A stretch of DNA of 64,000 bases, taken from contig JNVV01000060.1 in assembly GCA_000733355.1 (NCBI GenBank), positions 69,637 to 133,636 of the forward strand, in the 5' to 3' direction. Origin of the DNA: Falciphora oryzae. Its lineage: Eukaryota > Ascomycota > Sordariomycetes > Magnaporthales > Magnaporthaceae. Under the pieces are notes generated by a model. It did not search any database. It was given only the letters and a program-made list of their open reading frames with translations, and had not been told where the DNA came from. Shown piece by piece: positions 42,114-52,598 of the stretch (position 1 is its first letter; every line of letters begins with the position of its first letter). The translations under genes were made by a program, and so were the position numbers.

Positions 42114-43039
42114 ATGATGGCACGTCTTACCACCTCGGCTGCCCTGCTGCAGCTTCTGCTGTTGCCCTTGGCAATGGGCCAGACAAGCTCCCAGCCGCCT
42201 TTTAAGGCCCCATCCTCAGGCGATCGTATGTGACTGCCCCCTGCCCCCTGCTCCCTGCTCCCCCAGGACTGGCCCAAATGTGCATAAACTAACAGCGGCT
42301 CCGCCTCTCCTCCCAGGCCGCGGCCCCTGTCCCATGATGAACTCCCTCGCCAACCACGGCTTCATCCCGCACAGCGGCCTCGGCGTCAGCGCCGAACAGC
42401 TCCGCGACGGCTTCGTGAAGGGGACCAACATCGAGCCCTCCGTCCTCGACGCCTTCATCAAGGGCGCCATGTCCGTCTCGACCACGGGCGTGCCCAACAC
42501 CATCAACCTCGACGACCTGAAGAACCCCATCACCGAGCACGACGGCAGCCTCAGCCGCCCCGACCGCGCCACCGGCGGCGACCCCCTGCTCTTCAACGCC
42601 ACCGTCTGGGCGCAGACCTTCTCCCACTTCAAGGACCCGATCATCACCGTGCAGCAGATGGCCGAAGCGCGCGCGGACCGCATCAAGACGTGCAAGGCCA
42701 CGAACCCCAAGTTCAACCTGCCCGCTCGCCAGGAGGAGATCGCCTTCACCGAGGCCGCGATCGGTATGATCTTCATGAAGGAGAAGAGGGATTTTATGAA
42801 GGTTCTGTTCGGTGAGTTTTGGCATTGCCAGGAGCCCAACAACCCACGATGTTTCTCCGTCTTTTTCTTTTCTTCTTCTTTTTCCCCAGGCTCATAAACT
42901 GACTTCTTTGGATCCGGCCTTGACAGAGCAAGAGCGCCTGCCCTATGCTGAGGGGTGGACCAAGCCTGACAATGTTGTCACTGGGGCACAGATCCAGAAG
43001 GTCATCGCGGGACTCAAGGCCGCGACTCCGAAGCGTTGA
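42114..43039 (+). CDS. Short heme-thiolate peroxidase (unspecific peroxygenase / chloroperoxidase family), 239 aa
   Basis: Secreted heme-thiolate enzyme that uses peroxide to hydroxylate or halogenate organic substrates. Exons 42114-42225, 42317-42811, 42927-43039 (720 nt), introns 91 and 115 nt, GT-AG. Signal peptide MMARLTTSAALLQLLLLPLA. The proximal heme ligand is Cys42 in the family motif PCP (41-43) with MMNSLANHGFIPHSG following. The second family motif is EHDGSLSRPD at 111-120, with Glu-His-Asp for metal binding; the residue used as acid-base in long forms is replaced by His in short forms, matching the length here. The C-terminus after the second intron (ERLPYAEGWTKPDNVVTGAQ) is typical. 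The alternative acceptor at 42889 would give an early stop, so 42926 was chosen. First ATG is followed at once by a second, either could be used. Confidence 0.9.
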
Positions 43040-43631
43040 TTTATTCAAGGAATCTGCGAAGACCCTCCCCTATTGAGACGACCCTCCGCGTAAGCTAGAT
43101 GAAAGACTTGGTTCGGAACTTTTGGTTTATAGACAAGAATAGACTGCATTACACATTTTAAGCAAAGGCCAGCTTTATTTTATGCCGAAACCAACCCTCC
43201 GCCTCACAGCGAGCGAAACACCGGGCAGGCTCGAAAGGGGCCACTGCCCGGCCAGGCAAACATTGGTGTTTGAGGCGCACGAGGAGCCCCAGGGCGGGCG
43301 TTGTTGACCCAGGCTGGCTTCCCAGTAGAAGATGGCCGTTGCCGTTCCTGACGGCGAGCGCACAAGAGCCTCTTGGCACCTGCCAGAGCCTCCGGGGGGC
43401 ACGCACAAGAGACCCGGAGCCGCGCGCGCACGCCCAAGACCCCTCTCTCCTTTGCAAACGCGGGGGGTGTGCAGAAGATGGACCCACCCTCCTTTGGCAC
43501 GGGCACCGGCCCCCCTCTGCCCTGCAGATAGATCCCCTGCACTCAAAGATCCGACAAGACTGACTTCCCCTGCAAAACCTCCACATTTGGAGGAGTTGAC
43601 CGGCAAGAAAATCGGGCATCTGGATAACCTG
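43040..43631. other. 3' flank of the peroxygenase gene, no gene seen
   Basis: About 590 bp. Overlapping frames of 110-150 codons occur on both strands (minus 43158-43619) but are Arg/Pro/Gly-rich, mutually antisense and show no domain. Confidence 0.5.
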
Positions 43632-43633
43632 TA

Positions 43634-44061
43634 ACGTGGTTCATCACCGAGTCGGACATATCAGCGAGTCGGACAGTAAAAAATACATATTAAAGCCGTC
43701 CGTGCACGACCGTGCATCTCGCCCAATTTACAGTTAAATTTTACAAAAATTTAAATAGTAATATGTAACTATATAGCGATTATAAAAATGATTTTTTCAA
43801 AATTTTATTATTACTCCTTGTAAGTTAGTTTGCAATACTGTGTAATATACTGTATAGAATATGCAAACTAACCTAAAAGGAGTAGTAATAAAATTGTGAA
43901 AAATCAAAATTAAATTTTTTATATAATTGTATATAACTGTTTAAATTTTGGTGGCATTCGGCGGTAAATTGGGCGAGTTATTTAATTGAAGAAAAACGGG
44001 TTTACGGTGTGTTTTCCGTTGTCCGGCTCGCTGATGTGTCCGACTCGGTGATGAACCACGT
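43634..44061. mobile_element. MITE (428 bp, TA target) sharing its ends with the fold-back element at 21918
   Basis: ACGTGGTTCATCACCGAGT after TA (43632-43633), mirrored at the right end before TA (44062-44063). As in the first element, the end carries two tandem motifs (ATCACCGAGTCGG, then ATCAGCGAGTCGG). The AT-rich interior differs from that of the first element, with its own short inverted segment (AACTAACCTAAAAGGAG near 43868 against CTCCTTGTAAGTTAG near 43814). Not coding. Confidence 0.85.
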
Positions 44062-44063
44062 TA

Positions 44064-44510
44064 TATAGACCCTGGGCAGAGGAGACTGCCCTACTTGGCT
44101 CTCGCCGCCCCAGGCCTGATTCGTCTAGTGCAAGCCCTCCGCGGCAGCGGGCTTGCCTATTGTACGTTGCCGTTGGGGTGAGCTCCTGGAAGCTCCAATA
44201 CGCGGACCGCTGCACGTATTTTTTTTTTTTTTTTTTTTTTTTCATCATCACCTTGCTGTTGCACAGCGTAACGAGAATGAATTGATCTAATTGGATTGAT
44301 TGCTCGTTCTGTCTGATTGATGATGCGCCATGCCCGCCTGGACGGATTTCCCGCAAAATTTTGCCTGCAACGCGTCCTACCCAACACGTCCGTGCACTTG
44401 ACTAATCAAATCCTGCACCGCATGCAACACTTGCCACCCGTCACGGGGCACGAGGGGGATCGAGACAATGCTACAATTAATCCCTCGGTTGTTACGGCCA
44501 TTTAAAGTTG

Positions 44511-44544
<34 letters not shown>

Positions 44545-45581
44545 AAGCAATAGTGCGTGCCCGTAATATAAACCCAGTGAGGGCTGCCGTGCCGTGACAC
44601 CACCTCCAGGATGCGGTTACCCGTTGGCGCGCAACGCCGGCCGTCAAATGGGGCTCGCCAAGTGCGCTTCTTCAGGGAGGCTCGTCAGGGTGTGGCTTGT
44701 AACCAGACGCTTGAGCGGCTGTCGGGCAGGGTTGCGAGTTGCGCCACGCATGGTACGTGCGCATCGTTGTCCGGCCCCGCCGAGGCATGTCCTCCTCCTC
44801 CTCCTCCACATCAACATATTTTTGACAGGCAAAGTCCCGAACGAGATTGAGGAGGACAGCTCGGAATCGGAGCGCCGGCCATTTCACATGGGCACCCAAT
44901 CTGATCGAGGCTGCGGGTTTCTCCCATAAGAGACATTTGCCCGGCTTGTGTGGAAAACAGGAACGATTGGTCCTGACACGTCCAGCAAACACAAGGCTTG
45001 CATCTTGCAGGCGCTAGTGCGCGGCCAACCGCTGTTGCCTTGTGGTTGTTCCGGCGGGTCTTGGGCAGGCTGTCCTCCGAGAAACCCGTTTCTTCTACGA
45101 TTTTCCAAGGCGCTCGATGCGTTGGACACGAACCGCGACCCGACACGAGGCCGCCCACCATGATTGCGCTATTATTTTCTCGTGGAACCACAGAAGGACG
45201 GAACGTTTCGGCGTGGAGGGAGCAGCTGTGCCAATCGTGAGCGACGAAATGCAATGCAAGCCCATCACAGTGCAGCAGCTACGACTAGCCGCCTCGCATT
45301 TTTGCCAGTCAAAATCCGAATCTGAGCGGCCACTGGTGGGGAGCAGAGAGCCACGGCGACTTCGGGTTACAAAACAGCTCCTCCCCGTCCGGACGTCCTA
45401 TCCATAGTGGCCGGACCGCGACGGTCCATTTCCTCTATTTCCTTAACGTTCCAAGTCCCGCATCCGCGTATTCTTTTGGTTCTCCTTGCCTAGGTACCTT
45501 AGCCCCTTTATTCGCGGCACATCTCCCTGCGTATCCGCAGCCAGATTCCTGGCAGACTCGAGACGGTGCCAGAGCCTCGCG
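44064..45581. other. Intergenic region, no gene supported
   Basis: About 1.5 kb. Contains a T run (44219-44242), an A run of about 33 (44510-44543) and only short, antisense-paired frames. The part after 45440 is the likely promoter and leader of the membrane-protein gene. Confidence 0.5.
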
Positions 45582-47418
45582 ATGTGGAGCCCCCTCGGCC
45601 ACGGGCCGTTCAACGCAACGGCCCAGTGGCGTCCCGAGCCGTTGACCCGCGGCACCTTCAGCATCCTCGCGTCCTGCGTCGTCACCCTCTCGCTCTGCTT
45701 GTGGACATCTCTACACCTAAACATCCCCGAAGAGGGGAAGGCGGGGCATCAGAAATGGCGGAAAACCAAGTGGCTGTTTATCGGCCTGATAGCTCCAGAG
45801 ATAGTACGTTGGTATCCCGGTTAACCGGATAGGCGAGTGACTAACCATGGACAGGTTGCGTATTTGGCATACCTGCAATGGTATGACCAAAAGAGGCTTC
45901 ACTCGATCATCCTGCAAAATATCGATCCCCAGGCGTTTGCTCGGGAACGGGCCAAGGCGTCCCGCGCGAGCAAGTGGTTCGGATTTTCTGCATATATATG
46001 CTGCAAACGTTCAGTGAGAAAAGAGGTCCGCAACATCATCTACCCTTAGGGCGGGCCGGGGACTAAGCCGTGAACAGAGCATTGCACTCGAAGAAGCGCC
46101 GTTGTCCGCGCAACCGAGGAGACACCACGCCTGGACAAAGGTGCACAGCTTCTACGCCGTGATGGGAGGCTTTGTCCTGGACACGACGACAGATGGCGGA
46201 GCCAGCATGCTCCCCTGTGGTACACGAAGGCTCACACTCACTGTGGAAGGTCTCGAGGTCCTCGCCAAGGAGAGTCCGCATCTCATCAGCGATATCTCCG
46301 AGGAGTCCATCATTGATAAGAGCAAATCCAACCACCTGGCCAAAGCCCTAGTGGTTGTCCAGGCCACATGGTTCTGTCTGCAAGTCGTCACCCGCATGGG
46401 TTTCGGCCTGGGCGTCAGCCTCCTTGAGCTGAACACATTTGCTCACGCCGTCTGCGCTTTGTTTATCTATTTGATCTGGTGGGACAAGCCTCTGGACATC
46501 GACGAGCCGACCACTCTTGACATTCCCCGGGACGAGGCGAGTCGGCTAATCGCCTTCTTTTACTGCCAAAGCGACGCAGTTTCGAGTCCGCGCATGTCAC
46601 TCAAGGCAGACTCCAAGATAACACAGACCTGGCCTGGGCGGCTGTTTGTAAAGGCGACCAAGGAGGCCAAGGCCAGAATAAGAAAGCCTTGGCAAACCGA
46701 ACCGAGCACCAGCCAAACTCGACGTCGGCCCTTCAGACCGTCGGTGAATGGGGTCACCGAGCAGAACGACTTGCTTCTCGATATTGTCACAGGTCCCCGA
46801 CTCCTCTTTGCACCACTTGTCTATGGATTGTCCCACCCAATCGAAGCCTTGGAAATGATCGTGAGCGATGATCGCCCGCTTGACAACGACTACGAAGTCG
46901 AGATTACCCTGCCACTTATGAAGCTTTATGATGAAGCGGAACAGTATTTTACTGCAGCCAAGGACGATACCAAATATTGTCGTGATCTGGTGGTGAAGCG
47001 GATGGAAAACACGGGGTATACGGAGGGTATTTCTTACTGGGGTTTCAGCTCCTTCTTCGCAGTCTCGGTGATCTACGGGGCGTGGCACCTCATGGCCTGG
47101 GAGGGCCCGTTCGTGACGCATACCGAGGGGTTGCTTTGGCGGATCTCCGGATGCGGTGTCGCCGGCTCTGGGATCGTGATTTTGGCAGGGTTCCACCTGT
47201 CGTCGTCCCTCGCCGACTGGGAGCCTAACGGAATTCTCAGCAAAATACTGGACATTTTAATCCTCATTTTTGTATTAGGGTGCTTCTGCCTTGCGCCAGT
47301 ACTGCTTTTGGTTTCCCGGATCTATCTCGTCGTCGGAGCTTTCATCCAGCTGCCGTACTCGCCAGAGTCTGTATTCCATTTACCAAACTGGGCTCCTTAC
47401 TTTCCACATGTTAGCTAG
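45582..47418 (+). CDS. Multipass membrane protein of a fungal family of unknown function, 573 aa, three exons
   Basis: Exons 45582-45803, 45855-46013, 46078-47418 (1,722 nt). Introns 51 nt (GTACGT donor) and 64 nt (branch-like ACTAAG); both joins restore family blocks: KWLFIGLIAPEI-VAYLAYLQWY and the later HAWTKVHSFYAVMGGFVLDT. Matches the widespread fungal family with pattern GT-ILxSCxxTxxLCxWxxLHLN near the N-terminus, an APExx-QW motif, HxFYAxMGGF and SLLELNTFAHAVCALFIYLIWWDKPLD. Membrane segments are visible at SILASCVVTLSLCLWTSLHL, LLELNTFAHAVCALFIYLIW, GFSSFFAVSVIYGAWHLMAW, GCGVAGSGIVILAGFHLSSS and LDILILIFVLGCFCLAPVLL. No known enzymatic activity. The start at 45582 gives the usual short lumenal N-terminus; an upstream in-frame ATG at 45486 region is not needed. 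Confidence 0.8.
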
Positions 47419-47511
47419 AGTACCTGCATACGGTTATGTAGAAATACACCGCCAGAGACAGTAACAGCGTGGTGCCACGTCCCCGGTCTGAAGGTGGTTG
47501 GGATGGGGTAA

Positions 47512-47795
47512 TCATGCGACTCCACCATTGGCCGGAATTTGTTGACTGTTGACGTCGTCGAGCGCGAGCGGCACTTTACGACGACGGGAGAGACTCTCAT
47601 CAGCGGGAGCGCCTTCTTCGCCAGCCTTCTCTCTGGTCGTTGGTCCAACTCCCTCCCGGATTGTAGCTACTTCATCAATGTCGAACCCACGCTCTTCGGC
47701 GATATCTTACGCTACCTCCGCTGCGGTGTCCTACCTACTTTCTTAGATCAGGCTCGTGGCCATGACTATACCCTCTATCTCTCCCTCTTAGAGAA
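47512..47795 (+). pseudogene. BTB/POZ (KCTD-type tetramerisation) domain fragment, no start codon
   Basis: The frame reads VERERHFTTTGETLISGSAF, FFASLLSGRWSNSLPD, VEPTLFGDILRYLRCGVLPT and GHDYTLYLSLLEKPG, matching fungal BTB_2 domains. No ATG occurs between the upstream stop (47509) and the domain, and the usual N-terminal LNVGG strand is replaced (LLTVDVVERERH). After about 47795 the sequence becomes the antisense of a dehydrogenase pseudogene, so the C-terminal half is lost. A fragment joined to another gene by rearrangement is the simplest reading. Confidence 0.65.
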
Positions 47796-48560
47796 GCCGG
47801 GTAATTTGCCAGCCCCAATCTTGGTCTGGTCCCCGGCTGAGTCCGCAGCGGCAAGTACAGCATTGAAGGGACCTAGGCTGTGAGTTCTTCCACCACCCAG
47901 GGTGATGTCCGGTCGGCGGAGTGCACCGCGCCAAGCGACTTGACGGGATCGCGGTTCCGCCCCGAGGCGACGCCCACGATAATGTAGCCTGGATGGAGAG
48001 CTTGTTACACGGCGGCCGCGCCAAGGGACGAGGGGGCACCCCAGGTGAGCACCTTAGCCCCCCTCTTTGGGAACGACCGGGCCCGTATGAGGTCCAGATG
48101 CAGGAATAGTGCTATCGCGCTAGAGTAGTTGATAGCGAAGTTTGCGCCGTCGTCAAATGAGGTGGTGCTGGGGGTCTGCCGAGGGCATATTAACACTGAT
48201 GCCGGAGACGAAAGGGCAACTGTGTTTCACCTTGGGCGCCAACCCCTGAGGTACCAGGGTGAACCTCTGGTACCCTCCAAAGCGGGCGTCGCCCCACAGG
48301 TAATCCGCGGTGTGGCCAGGACGCGGTCACCCGCCTTGAAGCGGCTTACCCCTGGGCCGGCCTTTTCGACGATTCCGGAGACGGCAACTTGATCATCGTC
48401 ATTATGGCACCGATGCGAATGGCCAAGGGCGAACTACTTACTGCCGAGGATGGCAGTATAGTCCAGATTGATGGGGATGATGCCAGCCTGGATCTTCCAC
48501 ACGACCTGGTCTGGTTACTTGGCTGGGGGCTTGTGTAAACACGGTGCAACAGCGGCATAT
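47796..48560 (-). pseudogene. Medium-chain dehydrogenase/reductase (zinc-type alcohol dehydrogenase-like enoyl reductase), broken
   Basis: Read on the minus strand in pieces: VVWKIQAGIIPINLDYTAIL (about 48505-48446), GIVEKAGPGVSRFKAGDRVL (about 48385-48325), ALFLHLDLIRARSFPKRGAK (about 48110-48050), the cofactor motif WGAPSSLGAAAV (about 48040-48005), VGVASGRNRDPVKSLGAVHS (about 47970-47910), and after a one-base shift LGPFNAVLAAADSAGDQT (about 47880-47825). The glycine-rich motif is normally WGxSSSVGxxAVQ. Stops occur inside (for example after AAAV) and the N-terminal stretch is interrupted. The end is cut at the BTB fragment. In life the family reduces C=C or carbonyl bonds with NADPH, often in secondary metabolism. 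Confidence 0.65.
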
Positions 48561-49120
48561 CTCAAGCGTGCCCGCAAGAGAAGCCGTAACGGTTGGGTAT
48601 TCCCGGCGTGACAGCGAAGGCGCAGAAGAGGCAAAAGCGGCTGTCGAAGTTAAACAAGCGGTCGCACTGTCAAAGGTTGTCCGCCATGTCGGGTTCGGAG
48701 GGAAGGAAGGTTGCCATCGTCGGAGAACGGAGGGGCGGAGACACCTGAACATTTCGGCGGCGTCCAAGATGGGCTCGATGCGTTATTCGGGCTGCTGGGG
48801 TTCCTACCGCGGCGGAGGCCCATGATCACGTCGAGCATGGTCGGCTACTTGAGGATGTAGCCCGGGGGTCCGCCCGGCGCCGCACAAAGCGAAGGTGGCT
48901 TGCCCTCGAACAAATTGATGGGAAAGAGGAAGTGGAACGCGAGAAATCGGCCCACTCGAATGGGCGTGAAGACTTGTGCCTTGCCTACCAGGAGTAGACA
49001 AGCTGTGACACGGGGGTCGCAAGAGTTAGCCATTGCGGCTTGGACACAGGCGAGTGGCAAAAACAGACCGGCGTCATTGCGGTCGAGAACCCGCACCCTC
49101 TCACGTGCTAATGCACACTG
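48561..49120. other. Stretch without a recognisable gene between pseudogenes
   Basis: About 560 bp of GC-rich sequence with antisense-paired short frames. Given the pseudogenes on both sides it may be decayed coding sequence, but no motif could be assigned. Confidence 0.4.
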
Positions 49121-49897
49121 TTAGCTTTCACCGAGTACGGGGTCGAGCTCCACAGCCCATTGCCACCATCTTGACGCGGATTGGCTATCACACTGGCCAT
49201 TTAAATACCCGGAGCTCTTGAGCATGGAGAGAGCTGTCCTGCAGCCCATGCTGGGGATAGTTGTGATCCGCCTATACCCCTCGCCGGTCGATCTGACAAC
49301 ATGTATTGTTTCGTCCCGGCCGAGGTCCACGAGCGCATTGCCGATGGAGGCCGACCGCAAAGCCTGCGCCGGGATCGCAGCTCGACACGTAGCGCCCAGT
49401 TTCGTTCTCTTCTCCGCCAGCTCTTCCCGAAGCGTGCCGGCGCGCCGCTTGGTAGACAGCCGAACGGCGATCGACCAGGCGGTCTGCGGGAGGACGCGGC
49501 ATTCGAGAAGAGGTCCGTCCTCGCTCGTAACGGTCCAGAACCCGGGGCAGGCGGCCGCGGCCGCGTCGGGCTCTATCGCGAGGGTGTCTTCGGCGCCCGG
49601 CCGCGCGGCGACGAGTATGCGGTGGCTGGCGTTGTAGAGGATGAGGCGGTCTTGTGCAGGGTCGAAGTGCAGACGCAAGCATGCGACGCCGTGCGCGACG
49701 GCGCACGCGATCTGGTCGGCGCTCGGCGCCACGGCGAGCACCCGGACCGGCTCGCCCCCCTCCGACCGGTCTCCCGCCTCCACTTCTACCCATTCACGCT
49801 CGCACGTCACTCCTCCGTGGGGCGATACGTCGAGCCAGGCCCTGAACAGCGCTACATCGACGCCAGGTTTGCGCCCGTCGATTCGAGGCTTCCGCAA
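49121..49897 (-). pseudogene. N-terminal fragment resembling fungal kinase-associated proteins, 258 codons
   Basis: An open minus-strand frame with VLAVAPSADQIACAVAHGVA, CLRLHFDPAQDRLILYNASH, LAIEPDAAAAACPGFWTVTS, KRRAGTLREELAEKRTKLGA and LVDLGRDETIHVVRSTGEGY. From memory of fungal proteomes, this pattern precedes a Ser/Thr kinase domain in a group of proteins that also carry an FHA-like part; that link is not proven here. The frame ends after DPVLGES without any kinase motif (no GxGxxG, HRD or DFG), so if the relation is right the catalytic domain is lost. There is no clear upstream partner exon. Confidence is moderate for a real protein-coding past, low for the family. Confidence 0.4.
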
Positions 49898-50135
49898 AAG
49901 CTGCTGCTGTCGTTCGCAGACAGTCGGTCCGCGGCCCCTTCCGCAAGCGTCTGATACCTACCTATCAACCCACCGACTCGACAGGGGCACGCATAATCCT
50001 GGCCGCTTTCAGGCAGCCCTAGTATTTGGCTCCGGCCCGCTTCATCACCGATGACGACATTGTCCACGGGCTTGACCGTCCCCAAGGTTCGCCGCCGCTA
50101 ATTGCAACGGCCGCTGCTTCGATCGTGAACCTCGG

Positions 50136-50624
50136 CGTTTCCTCGTTCTAACTCACCGGGGACTCGAAAATTCGCTGCCGAGAGAACTGCACTTAGTGCT
50201 TGATAGCAGTAGCTCTCCTTTCAATGTCGTGCCCTTCTCCCTCTTCGATGCCTCGGATTGGGAAGAACAGACCCTTGGGCTTGCGATGGATATCCGTACC
50301 CATCTGGCCATCAGCGTGCTCCAACAGTATCCCGAAGGTAAATCCGCTCTTGGTCTGCTGGTCCACATCTTCTGCGGCCACGACTTCGACGGCGAAGATG
50401 AAGATGACCTGGAGAATGTTCTCCAAAAGCCCGCTCGTTTCATGTTCCTTCCCAGGTGGCATGCCGCGCACCCCGATTCCAGCTCACTGCGGGGCATGGA
50501 GGATCCTCGCATGCGCTACATGGCCAGGTGCCGGGACTTGCGGGGCCTCTTGGGTGACCACGCCGCCACGCCTGAAGCCTTGGCTGAGCTTGATCGCACA
50601 TACCCCCAGATACGTTCGAGGTGA
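50136..50624 (+). pseudogene. Hypothetical protein fragment (open frame without ATG)
   Basis: The frame is open from about 50136 and reads HRGLENSLPRELHLVLDSSS, FNVVPFSLFDASDWEEQTLG, AMDIRTHLAISVLQQYPEGK, and an acidic DFDGEDEDDLENVLQKPARF. Codon use looks like a host gene and the antisense frame is less protein-like. No ATG lies near its start and no upstream exon was found, so it is a fragment or a gene with a missed 5' exon. Family not recognised. Confidence 0.4.
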
Positions 50625-51498
50625 AACTCAGGGATTGGATCGGACTTTTCGTTGCCAAGCTGCAAGGGAACCCGTTGGGCGAAGGGGCGCTCTCTATTAT
50701 GCCGGTTACGCCACAAGTACCACAAGGCCGAACCGAGGAGCATTATCGTAATGGGTTATTACGTTTTGCTGTACAGTCTGCATCCCAGGACGGCCGCAAG
50801 TCGGATATGGAGCTCGCGATCCGAACGGGCTGCGAATATAGAGTTGTGCAGGTCTAACGGATGATTTTTTTTTATCACAAGGAAAATTTGGTACATCTCG
50901 TATTATCGCACTTCAATCACAAGCTACGGCAACCTCGGGAAAAATGGACCACAGTGGCAGGCTACTTAGGGGTTCCGGGGCCTCAGGAAGAATGAAATGT
51001 TAAGCCGGATACTATGCCAGCGCGGGCGGCCGTGAGCAGTCGCCCGAAAAAAAAAAATTCCGGCGGGTGATCCGATTCAATTCGGGGCATTGCGTTTGGA
51101 CGTGAGGTATGTCCACTTATGGCTTTCCTCCATACGCCACACTCCTCCCGCCTACAAAGCAGACTATGCCATGCAGCCCTCGTTCCGAACCACTATATAT
51201 AATCGGTCCAGCGCTACAAATACATCCCTTGATCTGAGCCGTGGGTGCCAAAAAATTCCGGGGCGGCCGTGCTGCGCGCGAGGACGAGTGTGGACCCGCT
51301 GCACCACGGCGCGGCACGCGCGCGTCCCTTCAACCACCACGACAATGAGCTGTGCGAGCGGTCTCGAAGATAAGATGTCAAGGGCATCATTGCAGGAGAG
51401 TATGGCATCATAATACCAGCCATCGGAGAGTGAATTCGATGCCACGACTGTCGAGTACCGACCAATTCCCTGGGACAACGAGGGCGAGGAGGACCTTA

Positions 51499-51506
51499 CC
51501 GTGCGC
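51499..51506. repeat. 8-bp target site duplication CCGTGCGC, left copy
   Basis: CCGTGCGC directly before the MITE, repeated directly after it at 52115-52122. Eight bases is the size made by hAT transposases. Confidence 0.95.
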
Positions 51507-52114
51507 CAGGGTTCGGAAAAAAGTCAAAAGTCATAAGTCAAAGTCATGACTTTTTTAGTCAAGTCAGTCAAAGTCACCATAGTGACTTGACTTTGACTTT
51601 TTGTAAATGACTTGTGACTGACTTAAATGACTTAAAAAGTCACCAAAAAGTCATTTAATGCATAAATTTCTATAAATTTAGTATAAAACATGCATATAAA
51701 AATGGTTTTTTTTTATTAAAAAGGCTAACTAATAAAAATGCTGATAAAAATGCTGATAAAAATACAATTAAGTTTGTTTATTTATTATTTATATATATTT
51801 ATACGTTTGTTATATCTGTAAAAGACTTCGGTACCTTTATTATGTAGTATTTACATATAAAAACCCTTAAACTCGTCCTCGGGTGCGTGTCGCCCCCGCT
51901 CCGGAGCCTAGAAGTAAAAACTATATCTGCTTTTTGTATACGGTTTTGCTGTTATTTATTTATTTATTTATTAACAAATGACTTTTTGGTGACTTTTTAA
52001 GTCATTAAAGTCAGTCACAAGTCAGTCACTAAAAGTCAAAGTCACGGCCCTGACTTTTTAAGTCAGTCACAGTCAAGGTGATGACTTGACTGACTGACTT
52101 TTTTCCGAACCCTG
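51507..52114. mobile_element. hAT-type MITE, 608 bp, with dense AGTCA/TGACT subterminal motifs
   Basis: Ends CAGGGTTCGGAAAAAAGTCA and its inverse at the right; CAGGG and an 8-bp duplication are hAT hallmarks. Over the first about 140 bp and last about 130 bp the pentamers AGTCA/TGACT (and AAGTCA) recur more than thirty times on both strands, as expected for transposase-binding arrays. The AT-rich middle encodes nothing; a 24-bp CG-rich insert-like patch (GTGCGTGTCGCCCCCGCTCC) lies near 51880. Confidence 0.92.
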
Positions 52115-52555
52115 CCGTGCGCACTGCTTTGTTCTATCTCTGTTTTCTTGCAGGCTATGGGGAAAGAGATATCAAACCCGACTACTCTTCAGACGGCTTG
52201 GAGTGGGTTCCGGAATTCGTCAAGAAACGGGTGGCGGTCGAACAAACGCAAGGAGAGCCAAGCAACAAACGACGCAAGAAATAGAGCACGCACTGCAACT
52301 GCGAGTAGGCACGCACGAGGGGGGCCAGTAGCTAAGGTTTAGGACGCCATCCATTTTCACACTTCTCCATCTTCACCCACGATCCCCCCTCCTTCTCCTC
52401 GTCTGGTCGTGTAATATCACTGTGGTCCACCAGGATCCCCGTGCCCCGCCAGTTACTTTCGTTGAACGAAACGTTGGCAAAGCCCGCCGTGTGCAAAAGG
52501 TCGTATAAGGATTGGACATTTCATCGTATGATAATTTGGCCTCTTTGTCCGCAAG

Positions 52556-52560
<5 letters not shown>

Positions 52561-52598
<38 letters not shown>

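Larger units (their letters stand above)
51414..52284 (+). pseudogene. Gene interrupted by a hAT-type MITE
   Basis: Left part 51414-51506 reads ESEFDATTVEYRPIPWDNEG and EEDLTVR. Right part 52123-52284 reads GYGERDIKPDYSSDGLEWVP, EFVKKRVAVEQTQGE and ends PSNKRRKK-stop. If the MITE and one copy of the 8-bp duplication are removed, the two parts join in the same frame with no stop (31 plus 54 codons). A run TTGTTCTATCTCTGTTTTCTTGCAG just before the right part looks like a 3' splice site, so a short intron may have hosted the insertion instead. The upstream end of the gene was not found; the frame stops at 51411. The basic C-terminus may be a nuclear signal. Family unknown. Confidence 0.45.

Noticed and set aside
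43158..43619. Minus-strand 153-codon ORF downstream of the peroxygenase
   Set aside because: Low-complexity Arg/Gly/Pro composition, overlapping frames on both strands, no signal or domain.
44510..44543. Poly-A run as a possible retroposed gene tail
   Set aside because: No coding or repeat sequence precedes it and no target duplication is visible; treated as a simple repeat.
48804..49096. Minus-strand stretch ending PGGPPGYILK taken at first as a kinase activation segment
   Set aside because: No HRD, DFG or APE motifs nearby and no consistent frame with the 49121-49897 fragment.
50621..50857. 78-codon plus frame after the 50136-50624 fragment
   Set aside because: Different frame, low similarity to any known pattern and competing frames in the same place.
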